Below, one piece after another: positions 11,752-23,124 of a stretch of DNA of 64,000 nucleotides (its first letter is position 1; every line of letters begins with the position of its first letter). The position numbers and the translations under genes are program-made. Under the pieces are notes generated by a model. It saw only the letters and a list, made by a program, of their open reading frames with translations. It ran no database searches and was not told the DNA's origin. The DNA comes from Ctenosaura bakeri (lineage: Eukaryota; Chordata; Lepidosauria; Squamata; Iguanidae): contig CAOLHI010000931.1 of NCBI GenBank assembly GCA_948474755.1, positions 496,001 to 560,000 on the forward strand, given 5' to 3'.

Positions 11752-11777
11752 GAGGGAGGGAGGGAGGGTGGGTGGGG
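11752..11777 (+). other. G-quadruplex-forming tract
   Basis: Six runs of three or four G separated by single bases lie in 26 bp (GGGAGGGAGGGAGGGTGGG, then TGGGG). This is far above the four-run minimum for an intramolecular G4 and has the one-base loops that give very stable structures. It sits just downstream of the SINE and is not near any recognised promoter. Confidence 0.75.
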
Positions 11778-11789
11778 TGAGGCCTGTTT

Positions 11790-12170
11790 TCCCCCCCTGT
11801 CAGTGAGAAAGCAATGTGTGCATGCAGCCTTCAATGAACAAATGTTACGAAGGGAAAGAGTTAAGTAGGCTTCCCTCTCTGGCTGCTCTTGATCACAGCC
11901 TCTGGGGCTACATTTTATTTTATCTTTTTTAAAGCAACCAGTCAGTAAACTAATTATACAACTAAATGCTACAGTTTTGTCTCCAGTTAATGAGGCAATT
12001 AAATCCAAATGTAGAGTCAAAGATAGTGGTGTTTTTTTTAATAGTCACAACCAAAACAATGGGCCAGGTCAAAATGAGAGTAGTTCAAACCATCAGTTGA
12101 AAACCAATAGTGTGGCAGGGTGCAATGCTGGGCATGTTGTAGCAAAAGCATTTTATCTTCCTAGTCATAA
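11790..12170. other. No gene recognised
   Basis: Nothing beyond chance open frames is visible between the G-rich tract and the GAAA microsatellite. Confidence 0.3.
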
Positions 12171-12177
12171 GTTTCTT

Positions 12178-12209
<32 letters not shown>

Positions 12210-12232
12210 AAAAAGAAAGAAAGAAAGAAAGA
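12178..12232. repeat. (GAAA)n microsatellite
   Basis: A purine-only AAAG tract of about 13 units with a single slip (AAAAAAG) in the middle. It creates spurious KKERKKE-type open frames on both strands. Confidence 0.95.
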
Positions 12233-12479
12233 GAATATGCATCCACAGTCACCTCTCCACCACAAATCAAAGCCATCTTTAGATCTATAGCACACCCAAG
12301 AGGTAGAATTGGCCCTCAGGGCTACCATTTATTTTATTAGTTTTTAATTATAATAATTATATTAATGTTTGGATATTTTAAGGACAGATATATTAAAACA
12401 GATCCTTCTTGTATTCATAGATATCTTATCTTCCAACATTTCACATGTAGCCAAGCAACATGAGAATGTGGTTAAGATG

Positions 12480-13165
12480 TTTAGAGGTGGAACACAGAAG
12501 CTTGGAGAGGCTGCAGCAGTTTGCTTTGTCTGAGCTACTGGGAGCAGCAAGATCTTTTCCACCTCTTTTCTCCCCTCTGCTGAATTAATTGAGTGCAAAC
12601 TACTTTTTGCACTTTGAACTCAGTCTGCAGCAACTGAAGTAAACTCAAAACAATGGCCCTTTCTGCACCCTACCTTTTCGCCGAGTCCTCCGGTGGGAAT
12701 CCCGGCATTAGCTCTGCCAGGAGGGGAGCATGACAGAAGCGCCCCCCTCTGCACTGACTGGCTCCATAGTGAAGGAAGGATGATGGCCACACCTCCACCT
12801 TCCACAGCTGGGTACCTTCCCAAGATGCACTGGGGCAGGAAGGACAGCCATTGGGCTTCTGCAGGACAGGTAAGTCTGCAATGGTGGTGCAATTGTAGGT
12901 CATTGATGAGGAAAACCCATCAATGATTTAATCTGGGATTGAACCACCTAGGGATGCAAGAAGGACAGGACTGTCATAACATCATGCGGAGCCGTCATTA
13001 TGGTCCCATCTTTCTCCCATCCCCATGGCAGGTTGGGAGAGTGGTGTGGAAAGGGCCAAAGAAGGAAAATGAGAGGAGGAGAGAGAAACTGGGACATTTT
13101 AAAAATGGGTGGAAAAGTGAGGTGACAGAGATAATTCAGGACTGTCCTTGATAAACTGGGACAGT
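12480..13165. repeat. Unclassified repeat C, copy split by a Harbinger MITE
   Basis: The flanks at 12480-12653 and 13058-13165 together align with the continuous copy at 3960-4260 (AATTGAGTGCAAACTACTTT, TTTGAACTCAGT, GAGAAACTGGGACATTTTAA, AGGACTGTCCTTG). The break coincides exactly with the ends of the 404-bp element listed separately. Confidence 0.6.
12654..13057. mobile_element. Non-autonomous Harbinger-type element, 404 bp
   Basis: The ends GGCCCTTTCTGCACC and GTGGTGTGGAAAGGGCC are inverted repeats close to those of the autonomous element at 32454. Flanking triplets are AAT and AAA, probably one duplicated triplet with a mutation. The uninterrupted relative at 3960-4260 has CACAAAGAGG at this point, which supports the boundaries. 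The interior CCTACCTTTTCGCC matches the subterminal TTACCTT-type block of the 432-bp elements at 26230 and 31627. It has no coding capacity. Confidence 0.85.
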
Positions 13166-13314
13166 TGGAGGGTATGAGATACCCCTTGGTAAAAACAGCA
13201 GTACCATCAAATTGCAGTAAATCATATTATGTACTTATGTACATCATACTTTACAAGGCATGTTCTCTGAGCACATGTATAAGCTTGAGATGGTCAGAGT
13301 ATATACGCTGGCAG

Positions 13315-13474
13315 ACTGGAACCAGCAGTACACTTCCACACATTGCTATCAAAAGAGGAGTTTTTATTGAACACAAAAGAATCAAAATATACACATTGAT
13401 TACACTGGAGATAACAAGTGTTATAGTAAAATTTCATACATGGCAAATGAGAAATGGATAACATAACTAACTAG
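13315..13474. repeat. Unclassified repeat B, copy 1 (left part)
   Basis: It aligns with 16800-16960. Shared text includes TTTTTATTGAACACA, ATATACA, CACTGGAGATA/CACTGGGGAATA and TTCATACATGGCA/TTCATAACTGGCA. The family continues to the right of the inserted SINE (13741-14170) and has a second copy at 16800-17580 (AATTAACTAATAAACTGGCT versus AATTAACAAGATTCTCTGGC). The inverted poly(A)-signal-like TTTTATTGAACA suggests a retroelement 3' end on the minus strand, but I cannot name it. Confidence 0.4.
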
Positions 13475-13735
13475 CTGATGTAGCATAGTGGTTTCAAGAT
13501 GGAAAAAGTGGTTAAATGCCAGTACTGCAAGCCACAAGGTTGTGAGTTCGATCCTGCCCAGCTCCAAGATTGACTCAGCCTTCCATCCTTTCACAGGTCG
13601 GTAAAATGAGTACCCAGCTTGTTGGGGGCATGTATAGAAATGTTTCGGAATATATGCTTATTTGTAAGTTGTTTGCCGCCTCGATCCATATGGAGAGGCA
13701 GGATACAAATAAATAATAATAAATAATAATAATAT
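13475..13735 (+). mobile_element. tRNA-derived SINE with (AAT)n tail
   Basis: A-box-like TAGCATAGTGGTT and B-box-like GAGTTCGATCC form the tRNA-like head. The core CAGGTCGGTAAAATGAGTAC, then CAGCTTGTTGGGGG, follows, then ACCGCCTCG-type text and an AAATAATAAT tail. It interrupts repeat B. A minus-strand relative is at 23125-23330 (CAACAAGCTGGGTACTCATT, GAACTCACAACCTTGTGG). Confidence 0.75.
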
Positions 13736-13740
13736 TAGCA

Positions 13741-14170
13741 AATTCAGAAGAGTGTTTTAAAATCTACACTGTCCTTTCGTGGTCTGTGGGTACTACAGAG
13801 GGCTGATTCAGAATAAGGTGGCATATATTAGAGCACATCTATCTGGGATTTTATAGGTTGCCAGAAGGAGCAGGGTGAAAGAGGAAGAGAGTGGTCCAGA
13901 AGTGTTGAGGGGGGAGGAGTGTTTTAAGATTTTTCCCTAAGCCACAAGCAAAGATGGAGTAGGTGTGGGAAGTGAGAAATGACTCCTTGAAAAACAGATT
14001 TAGGAGTGACAGAGATTGCTTTCTATGAGGAAGTGTTAGGGAGCTTTGGAATTCTGGTTGGAGTAGTATAGTGAGAAGAAAATTTTGGATGGGATCTCAA
14101 AGGAGGATAAGCCAATCTAATCTGGGCCAGAAGTAGAACTTCAGGAAAGAAAATAAATTAACTAATAAAC
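13741..14170. repeat. Unclassified repeat B, copy 1 (right part)
   Basis: Continuation of the 13315-13474 repeat after the SINE insertion. The best match to the second copy is at its right end (GGCTAAAATCCCAGGTTCTA versus GGCTAAAAATCCTGGATTTT). The middle is weakly alignable by eye. Confidence 0.3.
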
Positions 14171-15569
14171 TGGCTAAAATCCCAGGTTCTAACAGATATC
14201 TGAGGGTCTATTGCACACTGGATTTGTTGTACAGTTGCACTGGTTTAGTTCTGTGTTTGATCTCTCCTTATTACATGATGTCATCACTTTCCTGTTGTTG
14301 GATTGCATTCCCAGTAATGCTGATTTTTCCACTATTGCTTATTTGTGTGATCCTTTCATTCCACTGCAGTTCCGATATTGTGGCAGTCAGTGGGCATTGC
14401 TCCCCCTCATCCCCAAGCAGAGTGAGCAGGTGTACAACATTGCTTTTACTCTGTTTCCTGGTACATATGTACGTATTTGGCTTTTGGTATAATTGTGACT
14501 CTGGAAGAGGGAAATGCTGAAATGGCAGCATGATGGGGAAAACAATGGGAAAATGACAGAAGAAAGTAATATGATATCCTAAAAACTGTGCAACTGCGTA
14601 GTTTCGGCAAAGACAAAAACATAGAGCATGTAGTAGGAAGCATCAGCAGGGTGATGAGGAAGACTGTGGGAATGTGCATCACCAAATTGGCAGCATAGTA
14701 TTATTGCGGAGATGGCATGACAGTGATTGTTTCTATACTGGTATGTTTTTGTTTCCTTAAACAATGCTATTGCTGTGAGACAACAGGCTTGTGTGACAAA
14801 GCTTGAAGAGTAATTTCAGATAAACCTAGGCTGCAGACCTCAATGGCTATATCTTAAAAGGAGCTGGGCAAAGCAGAAGACCTCCAAGACCAGGAGGCAA
14901 GAAGCTTCTTCCAAGGAATCAGAGATCTTTTTCAAAGATGAAAGCAATAAGCTGATCTCTACTCCAAAATGAATTACCTTGATATTTGGATTCTTTTTTA
15001 TGAGGATTTTGGGATGAGAAACAGGGCAAACTGCAGCAGTGGTTTATGGACTGGGCTGAGTACTGTTATCCAAGTATATCTTGAAGAAGATATTAGACTA
15101 CCATTTGAAGTCTTGAAGTCTCCTTCTCTTGAAGTATCTCCTTTCTTTCTTCACTGAATGATGGCAAGATGGCACACAGAGAAATGTCCTTCTTGATCTT
15201 GTGAGTGGAGGCAGATTAGTATGGAAGAAGCCAATCTCTCAGCTACCCTGGATCCAAGCTATTTAAGTCATTAAAACTGATCATCAAGATTTTGAATTGT
15301 TCCAGAAACAAAAGTAATGTCATGTAAATGTGAACTAAGAGGGACAGGGAGTAGAACTGATCCTTAACGGAATGCAAGATGTCAATCAGGGTCCCCTGAT
15401 ATCTCCTTCTAGAACAAGCTCCCAATGAAGGACTAAGACCATCAGAGCCAAAAAGTTGAGAATTACACAATGGCCAGTGATGGTACTGAATACTACTCAG
15501 AGGTCCTGCATAACGTAAGCAATTGTTCTCAGTTCTTGTTCTCAGTACAAATTTGCTGCTGAGTCCTTC
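14171..15569. other. No gene recognised
   Basis: Unique-looking AT-rich DNA. Overlapping open frames of 60-98 aa around 14210-14760 lie on both strands and contain no recognisable domain or splice context. Confidence 0.3.
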
Positions 15570-15800
15570 TCCTTCAAGTTGTTTCCAACTTCCAGCAACT
15601 TCACAGTGATTCTATCAAGGGGTTTTCTTGGCAAGATTTTTTCAGAGGAGGTTTGTCTGTGCCTTCTCCTGAGGCTGAGAGAGTGTGACTTGCCAAAGGT
15701 CACACAATGAATTTCCATGGCTGAGCAGGGGTTTGAATCCTGGTCTCCAGTGTCATAGTCCAAATGCTCAAACCACTATACCACGCTGGCTGTTCTCAGT
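15570..15800 (-). mobile_element. Sauria-type tRNA-derived SINE
   Basis: The minus strand reads from a tRNA-like head with GTGGTTTGAGCATTTGGAC and GGATTCAAACCCC (B-box-like), through CACTCTCTCAGCCTCAGGAG, to the tail TTGCTGGAAGTTGGAAACAA. The order of modules is as in the 4990 copy. Confidence 0.75.
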
Positions 15801-16021
15801 ACAAATAGTTTAGCAGTAAAACCAAAGCCATGGCCATCCCTAATCCAGTGCTGGAATGGATTGAAATGGGTCTGCATAATCCATTTCATACCTGGAGCTG
15901 AGACACCAGTATAATAAAAAAAAAATCCTTGCCCAAGAATAGCACATTTGAGACAAGCTGGAAATTAGTCTACATTTGAGACCTAGAGAAGCAGTGGCAG
16001 TTAGTAGCTTCCATGTCAATA

Positions 16022-16490
16022 ACAATATTTATTTATAACACCATTTGCACCAAAGGGCAGAACAATGACACATACAACCAGGGACAAAGACATTAGAATA
16101 GAAAACCACAAGAATACATGGCATGAAATCCCCAGCACCCCACCAGTTGCTACCCATCTCAGCACCTTAAACACATCTAAGTGAGTTAAGGTGGAGAGTC
16201 AAAGAGGAAAATCTTCAACTATTTACAAAAACGAGTGAGACCCTCCTCCAGCTGGAGGCCCAAAGGTGGAGCCAGATCTTGAAAGGCTCGCAGCCTTGGC
16301 AGAGTTGTACGTGTTGGTAGAACAGACCATAATCCTTTGCCTGCAGATCTCAAATTCCTGGACGGAATGTACCACACAAGCCAAGCTGCAAGGTACTGAG
16401 GGAGGTTAGAACGCAAAGCTTTAAATGCCAGGACCAAAAGTTTGAAACAGGCCCTGGCCTGAACTGGTACTCAGTGAAGGGATTTACGGG
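16022..16490 (-). mobile_element. L2-clade LINE, ORF2 3' end
   Basis: The minus strand carries a 72-aa open stretch (16437-16219) with FKALRSNLPQYL, YIPSRNLRSAG and LPRLRAFQDLAPPLG. This is the signature C-terminal region of L2-clade ORF2 (FKAL...P.YL..., PSR.LRS, R.F...APRLWN). The 3' side is AT-rich (ATTTATTTATAA on the plus strand at 16026). It lies between two pieces of the inverted-repeat MITE seen at 9487 (left piece near 15995-16021, right piece 16500-16668), so the LINE probably inserted into that MITE. Confidence 0.75.
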
Positions 16491-16499
16491 GAGAAGAAA

Positions 16500-16668
16500 C
16501 AGTCAGTGTGGTGATGAATGAATCCACTTTGGGTTTTAAACCAGGCATCGAAAGCATAATTTAAGATACTGATCTCTGTCCTCCAAACAGGTTTAGCATC
16601 TTGAATTGCCCCTTTAAAGTTCACACTAAAATCTAAAGCAGATTCAGCACTTCATTGACCCAGAAGTC
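16500..16668. mobile_element. Inverted-repeat MITE related to 9487-9654
   Basis: GATGAATGAATCCACTTTGG then GTTTTAAACCAGG at the left mirrors AAAATCTAAAGCAGATTCAG then CATTGACC at the right. The flanking GGCAGTTAGTAGCTTCCATG (15988-16007) matches the left flank of the 9487 copy, which suggests that the first bases of this element are separated from the rest by the L2 insertion. Confidence 0.45.
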
Positions 16669-16799
16669 ACCAGCCACCACTATGTTACCAGCTATGTCTT
16701 AAGGGCACATGACTAATCTCTCTTATGTTCTGAGTACTGATGCCTGTCAGCAGGATCACGTGGCCTTGGCCAATAGCACACCTTAGGCAAATTGTGTAA

Positions 16800-17580
16800 A
16801 TAATAAACCATATTCACACAGAGCTCTCTAAAAGTGGAATTTTATTGAACACACAGAAATGAAGATATACAGAACAGTTGCACTGGGGAATATCAAATAT
16901 ATTGGTAGAGCTTCATAACTGGCACACAGTACAGGCAAGATGCAGAACAAATATCTAATAGAACACAGTAGCTTTAGGACAGGGAAGATCTAACTCAAAA
17001 TGAGTACCTTTGCAAGGGTTTGGAATTAAGCGATTTGAAACTGTGGGGGTTGCTAAGAAGAGGGAGAGATGAGAGAAACAAAGAGTTTCAAAAGTAAGGG
17101 CAATGTAATATTTTTCCTAATCCTCCTCTCCACCCACACACACAAGAAAAATGGGGCAATATGCAGGGAAAGAAGTTCTTGAAATATAGCTTTTAGAGAT
17201 GACAAAAATTACCTCTCCCTTGGTCCTGCCATACTTCTGTTGTGAGAAGGTACGGAGCACTCCTGACTGGAAAAGTATAAAGACAAGATGGACAAACTGA
17301 CCAGGTACCTCTACCAGAGCCAGGACTTAGAGAAAGAGAATGATTTTTTTAATCTTTTATTTTTTTTTGTCTTTTTCCACATATTTTTCATACATTTTTG
17401 ATACATTCATACCTTTTACATTCTTCCTAGCTTCCCCCCAAATGAGAGGTAATATAGTATCCAAATAATAATAGAAAGAGAATGAATTAACAAGATTCTC
17501 TGGCTAAAAATCCTGGATTTTGGGGGTCTAAAACAGTGGAGCAAAATTTACTCTAGGCAGTCATTTCAGCAGGAATGGGG
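16800..17580. repeat. Unclassified repeat B, copy 2
   Basis: See copy 1. GGAATTTTATTGAACACACA begins the homology and GGCTAAAAATCCTGGATTTT lies near its end. A 130-bp T-rich insertion-like patch (17340-17470: TTTTTTTTGTCTTTTTCC, CATACATTTTTGATACATTC) has no counterpart in copy 1 and may be a separate LINE tail in reverse orientation. Confidence 0.4.
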
Positions 17581-18204
17581 CAAATCTTACCCAGTGTTTT
17601 CAGCAACAGGCCTCCAGCAGAAGGAGGCAGCAGGCAACTCAAGTGCTTGGTTCAAATACCCCTATCTCCAGAAAGAACTCCATTTGAATTTGGCATCTCA
17701 AGTGGTAAAAAATGAGCATGACATGAGGAAGCCATCTAAAACAAAGGAACTTTTTCAAACAGAAGGTTTCTGTCTAGATTTCCTGAGAGGTATTACCTGG
17801 TACGTTGGTTAGCAAAAAGTGGTAATATCCCGCAGAAGTGTTAGGTTGATTCCCTTATTCCAAAGGTGATATTTCTTATCACATTTTCTGTCTATAACAC
17901 ATTGTTTATGAACTGCAGGGTCACATGCTGGTAGGGATAGAACTTTATGGGAGAGGGGGGATTCTATTTGTGTGGCAGTACTTTAATCCATAACTTTGAC
18001 ATGTCTAGTGTTGGCATTAATGGAATCATGTTCTTTCAGAAATAAGTGCTGGACTGGGCTGCAAAAGCTTTCTTAGGACTAACTCTTGCTATCCTAAGCT
18101 AGATAGCCAAAGAGCTTTCATTTTAGAACATACACATGTTGCATGTGGAAGATGTATGTGTATATGTTATACAGACCCTACCAACTGTAGGGGTCTGTGC
18201 AATG

Positions 18205-18305
18205 TATGGTCCTTCAGAGGCTGCACTAGCCCAAAATCAGCATAGCCAATAGGGAGGCATGGTGGGAGTTGTAGTCCAGTGATGTCTGGAGGACTATCCA
18301 TTTCC
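18205..18305. mobile_element. Short hAT-type MITE, diverged
   Basis: GGTCCTTCAGAGGCTGCACT and GTGGGAGTTGTAGTCCAGTG then ATGTCTGGAGGAC are the two arms of the short palindromic hAT MITE family. Only one arm preserves the canonical 'gggagttgtagtcca' text. Confidence 0.55.
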
Positions 18306-18309
18306 CATT

Positions 18310-21290
18310 TCTTCACTACACATTTACCTGGCATTGGATCCAGCTCAATTTATAGAAGCTCAACTTCTTAACAGATATGCACAGACAGGACTGAGCTCTG
18401 AGAGAGCTAATATCCTCCTCACCAGAGCATGCTTGCTCTACATAAGAAGGTGTGACTGATCTCATTTTCTGAAGACAATTATATCAAAGAGGGACCAACT
18501 GTACCCTGCTTTGAATTTTCAGTCCTTGAGGCCTTGTTCTGACTTTGAAAAAAAATCCTTCCCTGCTCTGGCAAATGCACAAAGTCAACATGATGAGCAG
18601 CAATTTATTTTACTTGTAGAATCACTACTGTACACTATAAAGAACCATGAATATTTTAACATCAGCTGCCTAGTCATCTTCTGTTTGCATTCCACTGAAC
18701 CTTCCTACTGATGTAGATTGCCAGTAGGAATGTTTGTGGGAGCATAAAAGGGAATCCAAAAGTGTATGTTAAGTGAGGCAGTGTTTGTTTATTATAGGAG
18801 CATTCAGAAAAACCAAATGATTAGCCTTTCTTCCAGCCTGTGGATTTGGCAAACAGATTTTCAGTCCTTGTCATGTCCATGTCATGTCCAAGTTCTAAGT
18901 GAATCTTTAACAGTCAAATTTATCTCAATTTTAGGTCACTGAATTTTTTTCCAGCTCCTAGTCTCATGCAGGACAAATGAGCATGAGTCACTCCTATTGC
19001 TGTTTTGGAGTAACTGAGGCATCTGTACCACCTTTCTTTGAAAATTTCATGTGAAGGTTTCTCTGTAGCTCCAATGATGGGTACAGATGTGCAGCCATAA
19101 TTTGTTCTGCAAAATGTGTAGCATTAGGTGATTACATTCAGACAGATTGATTTATTTTTGGTCTTTATGTAATCAGCAATCTAAAAATGTCTTCTCTCAT
19201 GCATTCTCTTCTTGTCAACCTTAACAGAAGCTTCCAGGTAAATAACTTTTGGCTACAAAGCATACTTATTTGGGAGTGTGTGTACTGCCCAACAAGGCTC
19301 TCATGGTGCAATAAACCTGCCTTATTCATGGAATTTTATGTGGGGTCCAGATGATATGGCCCTAAATGTGTAGCCTTCTTGTGTTCTCTCATTGCTTCTT
19401 CCACCTTTTTCTTACCAGAAGGAAAATCTGCTGAGGAAGGAAGAGAGGACAGAATAGCTGCATGAAGGCTTTGAATTGATAGCAAAAGGAAATTGGAACC
19501 CTTCTTCAGGTAGTACCCTGAGTCCCACTGTATGAAGTGGAGCTTAGTTAAGAGTTTTTGTTTTTTGTTTTGGTGCACAGATAGAATTTGCTGTAATTTT
19601 CCCATACTGTATTTCAAAATAAAATGTCATGTCTCCTTTTGTTCCTTCAATCTACTTGCAGCAGTGGCTTCTTTTTCAGGGCTCCTGATGTGCAACTTAA
19701 AACAACAACTGACCACCATCATATTTTTTTTAAGTGGCTAACTGTTCAAAATTAAAAATCAACATGCATATGCATTATATATTCAATTTAAATGGGATAT
19801 CAGAAGTCCTGTGGCCAGTGGCACTAAGACTAGTGGGTGAAAAGAATTAGAAGAGTCCATTCCTTGTGTCCCTACAGATGAGACAACTTGTACTTTTGGA
19901 CAACAGGATTGCCACAAGGCAGTTTCCTGCCTGAGGTGAACATATATAGTACCTGACTAGGCTTGGAAGCTGAATCTATATTTCAGTGCTGGCAGTGGAA
20001 GAGCAGGCTCCACTGCACTGGAAGGTAGCCAGTCAATTTACAGGGCTGAGGAGATAGATTTGTATGACAATGACAGTGTTTCCTCTCTTTTTTGGAAGAG
20101 GGCAGCAGGAAGATGAGGTACATATTGTTGGCTGAGAAATTAATTTCAAGGGAGTACATTTTTGATAGTAGAATCTTGCAAAGGGCATAATAAACTAAAA
20201 AGAAAATGAATTTTTAAAATCTAGGGATAAAATATTATTTTGGGGACAAATATTTGAAGTTGTTTAAAACAAACAGTGTAAAACTAGGCAGGAGGCAACA
20301 TCAGGATGTGAGGCTAGGAGAAAACATCTGAGGCTGCATGGGTAGCAAATTATGTACATATGGGTGAAAGAATATCTTATGCTTTAGAAATGAGCAACTG
20401 TGAAATAGAAAGCATGTGTATTAGAGAGACTATAAAATAGTGTATATAAAAGGTTAGTGGATGAGGATAAAAAATCTTTAGATTCCCTGAGGCACTAATA
20501 GATGAGTAGGTGTTTTGAGATTACTCATTCCAAACCTATCTTTCATGGAGAAGCACTACCTCTTGCTTACATGTGGTCATGGCTTGATCACAGAAGCTAC
20601 GCTGTTCCAATGTCAACATCCTTGACTCTTATAGAAAGCACTCCTTATCAGGCATTTGTTGGGTTTGGACTCCATAGCACAGAGGATTATTTGTTCAGTC
20701 AGGACGATGATGGTGATTTTTTCCCCCCTTTTGGCCCAGGCTAGATTTTTCCAAAGCTCAGAAATGAAGGTCAGGAAGTAACTCTATCTGGAGTTATTTA
20801 TAAACCAGGTGTTTGCCACTTGGAACAGTGACATTTTGACATACAGGGGGCAGGAAACACCAATGATGTGTATTGGTTACCTGTAGTTTTAACAACTGCC
20901 TCCTTTTAGGACCTCACCAAATGGCTAAAATATGAGAAAGTGTGAATCCTGCTGCCTGGCACTCAGTGGCATCAGCAATAAATCTAACGCTCTTAAAATC
21001 CAGACAAACACCAGCTGTCTGCATAACGCATCCTTCATTCATGCCCAAATGATCAACTACATTTATTTCTCTTTCCTTAAGCTGGACTGATGTCTTGCCC
21101 TCAGCTTAATCATTTCCTTAGGGTGTTCTGCTGTGTATAAGTTAGATTATTTAGGTTTTGTTTACATTTAAGTTCCAGGCAAAACAGAACCGTTTAAATT
21201 TAGTGCTTGTCAATGACTGCATGTTGATGGCCATGGAATGGAGACTGCTGTTTTTTTAAAAGCCTCATGCAAACGAGCCTTCTTCTAAAG
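18310..21290. other. No gene recognised
   Basis: About 3 kb of AT-rich, unique-looking DNA with no supported gene, RNA or mobile element. Open frames of 61-93 aa (for example 19336-19617 minus, 20502-20744 plus) lack domains and splice context. A phrase near 21340-21385 (TTCTGTGGATTTGGGATTTT) recurs at 21980-22010 and suggests an unnamed dispersed repeat. Confidence 0.35.
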
Positions 21291-22054
21291 CCTGTGCAAC
21301 AGCTCATCCTCATTTTGTGTTTTTTAGTTGGTCGATAAGAGTATCACTGTTCTGTGGATTTGGGATTTTGTTGTATTTTGCTACATGGCCAATATAGGTA
21401 CCCCTGAATAAGTTTTCTGGACTAGAAGATATTGAATTTAGCTGCAACAGAGGAGCTTGTTAAGAAGGAGTTAATGGAGTACGACTTAACTGTTTGAGCT
21501 TTCTACCTCCAACAGAGGTAAACCTCTATCATTTAGGCTACAATTGGCAAGTTTAAGCAATACATCATCTAAATGTTTTTCCAAATGTAACAGAAGAGAC
21601 ACTTCTTGAGAAATTCAGAGTTCTTTGCCTAAGAAAGAGGCAGGCAGTCCCCAGGAGAAAGCAAGCCTGGATCTCAGTGGAAGTTACTTTGTTGCTGCTA
21701 ATGGATTTGAAATTTTATTGCCTATTGTTTACAGCCCTTTGCTCACAGTTCCCATATGGCCAAGAAGAGGAGTAGCCCCTGCCTGATTTGATATTCTTCT
21801 AAACCATCTTAACTGACAACAGAAGTAACATCTGAGACAAAATGGAGGCCAGTGACATTGCTACTCTTCTCCTCCTGTATGATTTTTAATATCTTTGATT
21901 GATGAAGAAGCCAATGAACCTTCAAAAGTTTACCTGATGTATTTTGTGCTTTCAGTTGGACCAGTAAATGTATCCCTATTTTGTGGATTTGGGATTTTGT
22001 GGTATTTAGCTCATCCTTTGGGCTCTGTTGACCCTTGGGAGTGACTTCCACAAT

Positions 22055-22215
22055 CAAGTCCCTGATGTTTCTTGGGAGTCAGTTCCACAACTGAGGTGTG
22101 CTGAAGAGGAGGTTCTGTCTTGTTTGTACCAACCTGGCCTCTCAGAGCAGAGGGCCTCCACTGAAGATTCCAAATTCTGAACAGTCTCAGGATACCCTTG
22201 CCTAAACTTGCTTAA
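22055..22215 (-). mobile_element. L2-clade LINE fragment
   Basis: TTGGGAGTCAGTTCCACAAC then CTGAGGTGTGCTGAAGAGGA is, on the minus strand, the decayed AFS..APRLWN.LP stretch of L2 ORF2. It is the same region as in the 3230-3720 copy, with frameshifts. Confidence 0.55.
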
Positions 22216-22234
22216 TGACACAGTTATGTGCAGA

Positions 22235-22320
22235 ACTTGGAAGAGTCCCCCTTTGGACTACAACTCACAGAATCCCCAGCCAGTGTAACCACTGGTCACG
22301 CTAGTCAGGGATTCTAGAAA
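22235..22320. mobile_element. Short hAT-type MITE fragment
   Basis: GGACTACAACTCACAGAATC then CCCAGCCAGTGTAACC is one canonical arm. The second arm (GTCAGGGATTCTAGAA) is truncated. Confidence 0.5.
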
Positions 22321-22329
22321 TTTATTTCA

Positions 22330-23120
22330 AAAATTAACTTCTTAAAGTTCCCATATTCATGTGCATATTCACAGACAGGTTGGTTCAATTTGAGTTCAGT
22401 GGGACAAAGTCTGCTCAGGACCCAATCTAGAAAAGTGTGCATATTTAACTATTTTATTGAATCACCATTCAGTAATTCTGCTGTGAGCTTGCTGCTCTAT
22501 GCATTCTGAGCTTTCCATTCTCTTCTCTGAGTAGAAAAGAACCATGTCCACAGCGTACCATACACACATATAGTTTTTCCTTGATTCATTTTTTCTCCTT
22601 TTCTGTTCAGCTGAATGTGGGCTTCTATCATATATACAAGAACTATCAAATTACAGTATTTGTGATTCCATTTTAAGTGTTGTGGTTCCACCCTATGGAA
22701 CTATGGGATTTGCAATGTAGGGAAGGATAGTTAGAAATCACACCCAGATAAGTCTAGTGTTTCCTTAAAAAGCATATCCTATCCCAGGATTTCATAGGCT
22801 GCAGCCTGTGGCTGTAAAAGGGCTGTAATTTTGTAATACGAAAGGGCCCCTTGTACAACTGCGACTCAAGCTAACCAAAGGTTGTAAGATAAGTATAGTC
22901 AATACTGATTGTGTTAATGGTAACATTAAAAGAATCCATTTATATGTGTTCAAGATGAACACACTTACAGATGGCAGTAATAGAAGAAGCTGGAAGCTCC
23001 CAGAGCAGAGATAACCTACATGGATAGGTACTCAATACCATCTTTAGTAGTAGGTTGTGCTATAATAAAGCACAGCCTCATTTGGAGAGAGTGACAACCT
23101 CGGAAATCTCCACATCCCCA
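22330..23120. other. No gene recognised
   Basis: AT-rich DNA with no supported gene. Text at 22680-22720 (GGTTCCACCCTATGGAACTA) resembles the centre of the palindromic Harbinger MITE family but has no visible ends. Confidence 0.3.
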
Positions 23121-23124
23121 GGAG

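Noticed and set aside
11977..12282. KKERKKE-rich frame (and its reverse F/L/S-rich counterpart)
   Set aside because: Produced by the (GAAA)n microsatellite.
13475..13560. tRNA gene
   Set aside because: A- and B-box-like motifs exist but no cloverleaf can be closed, and the sequence continues into a SINE body and AAT tail.
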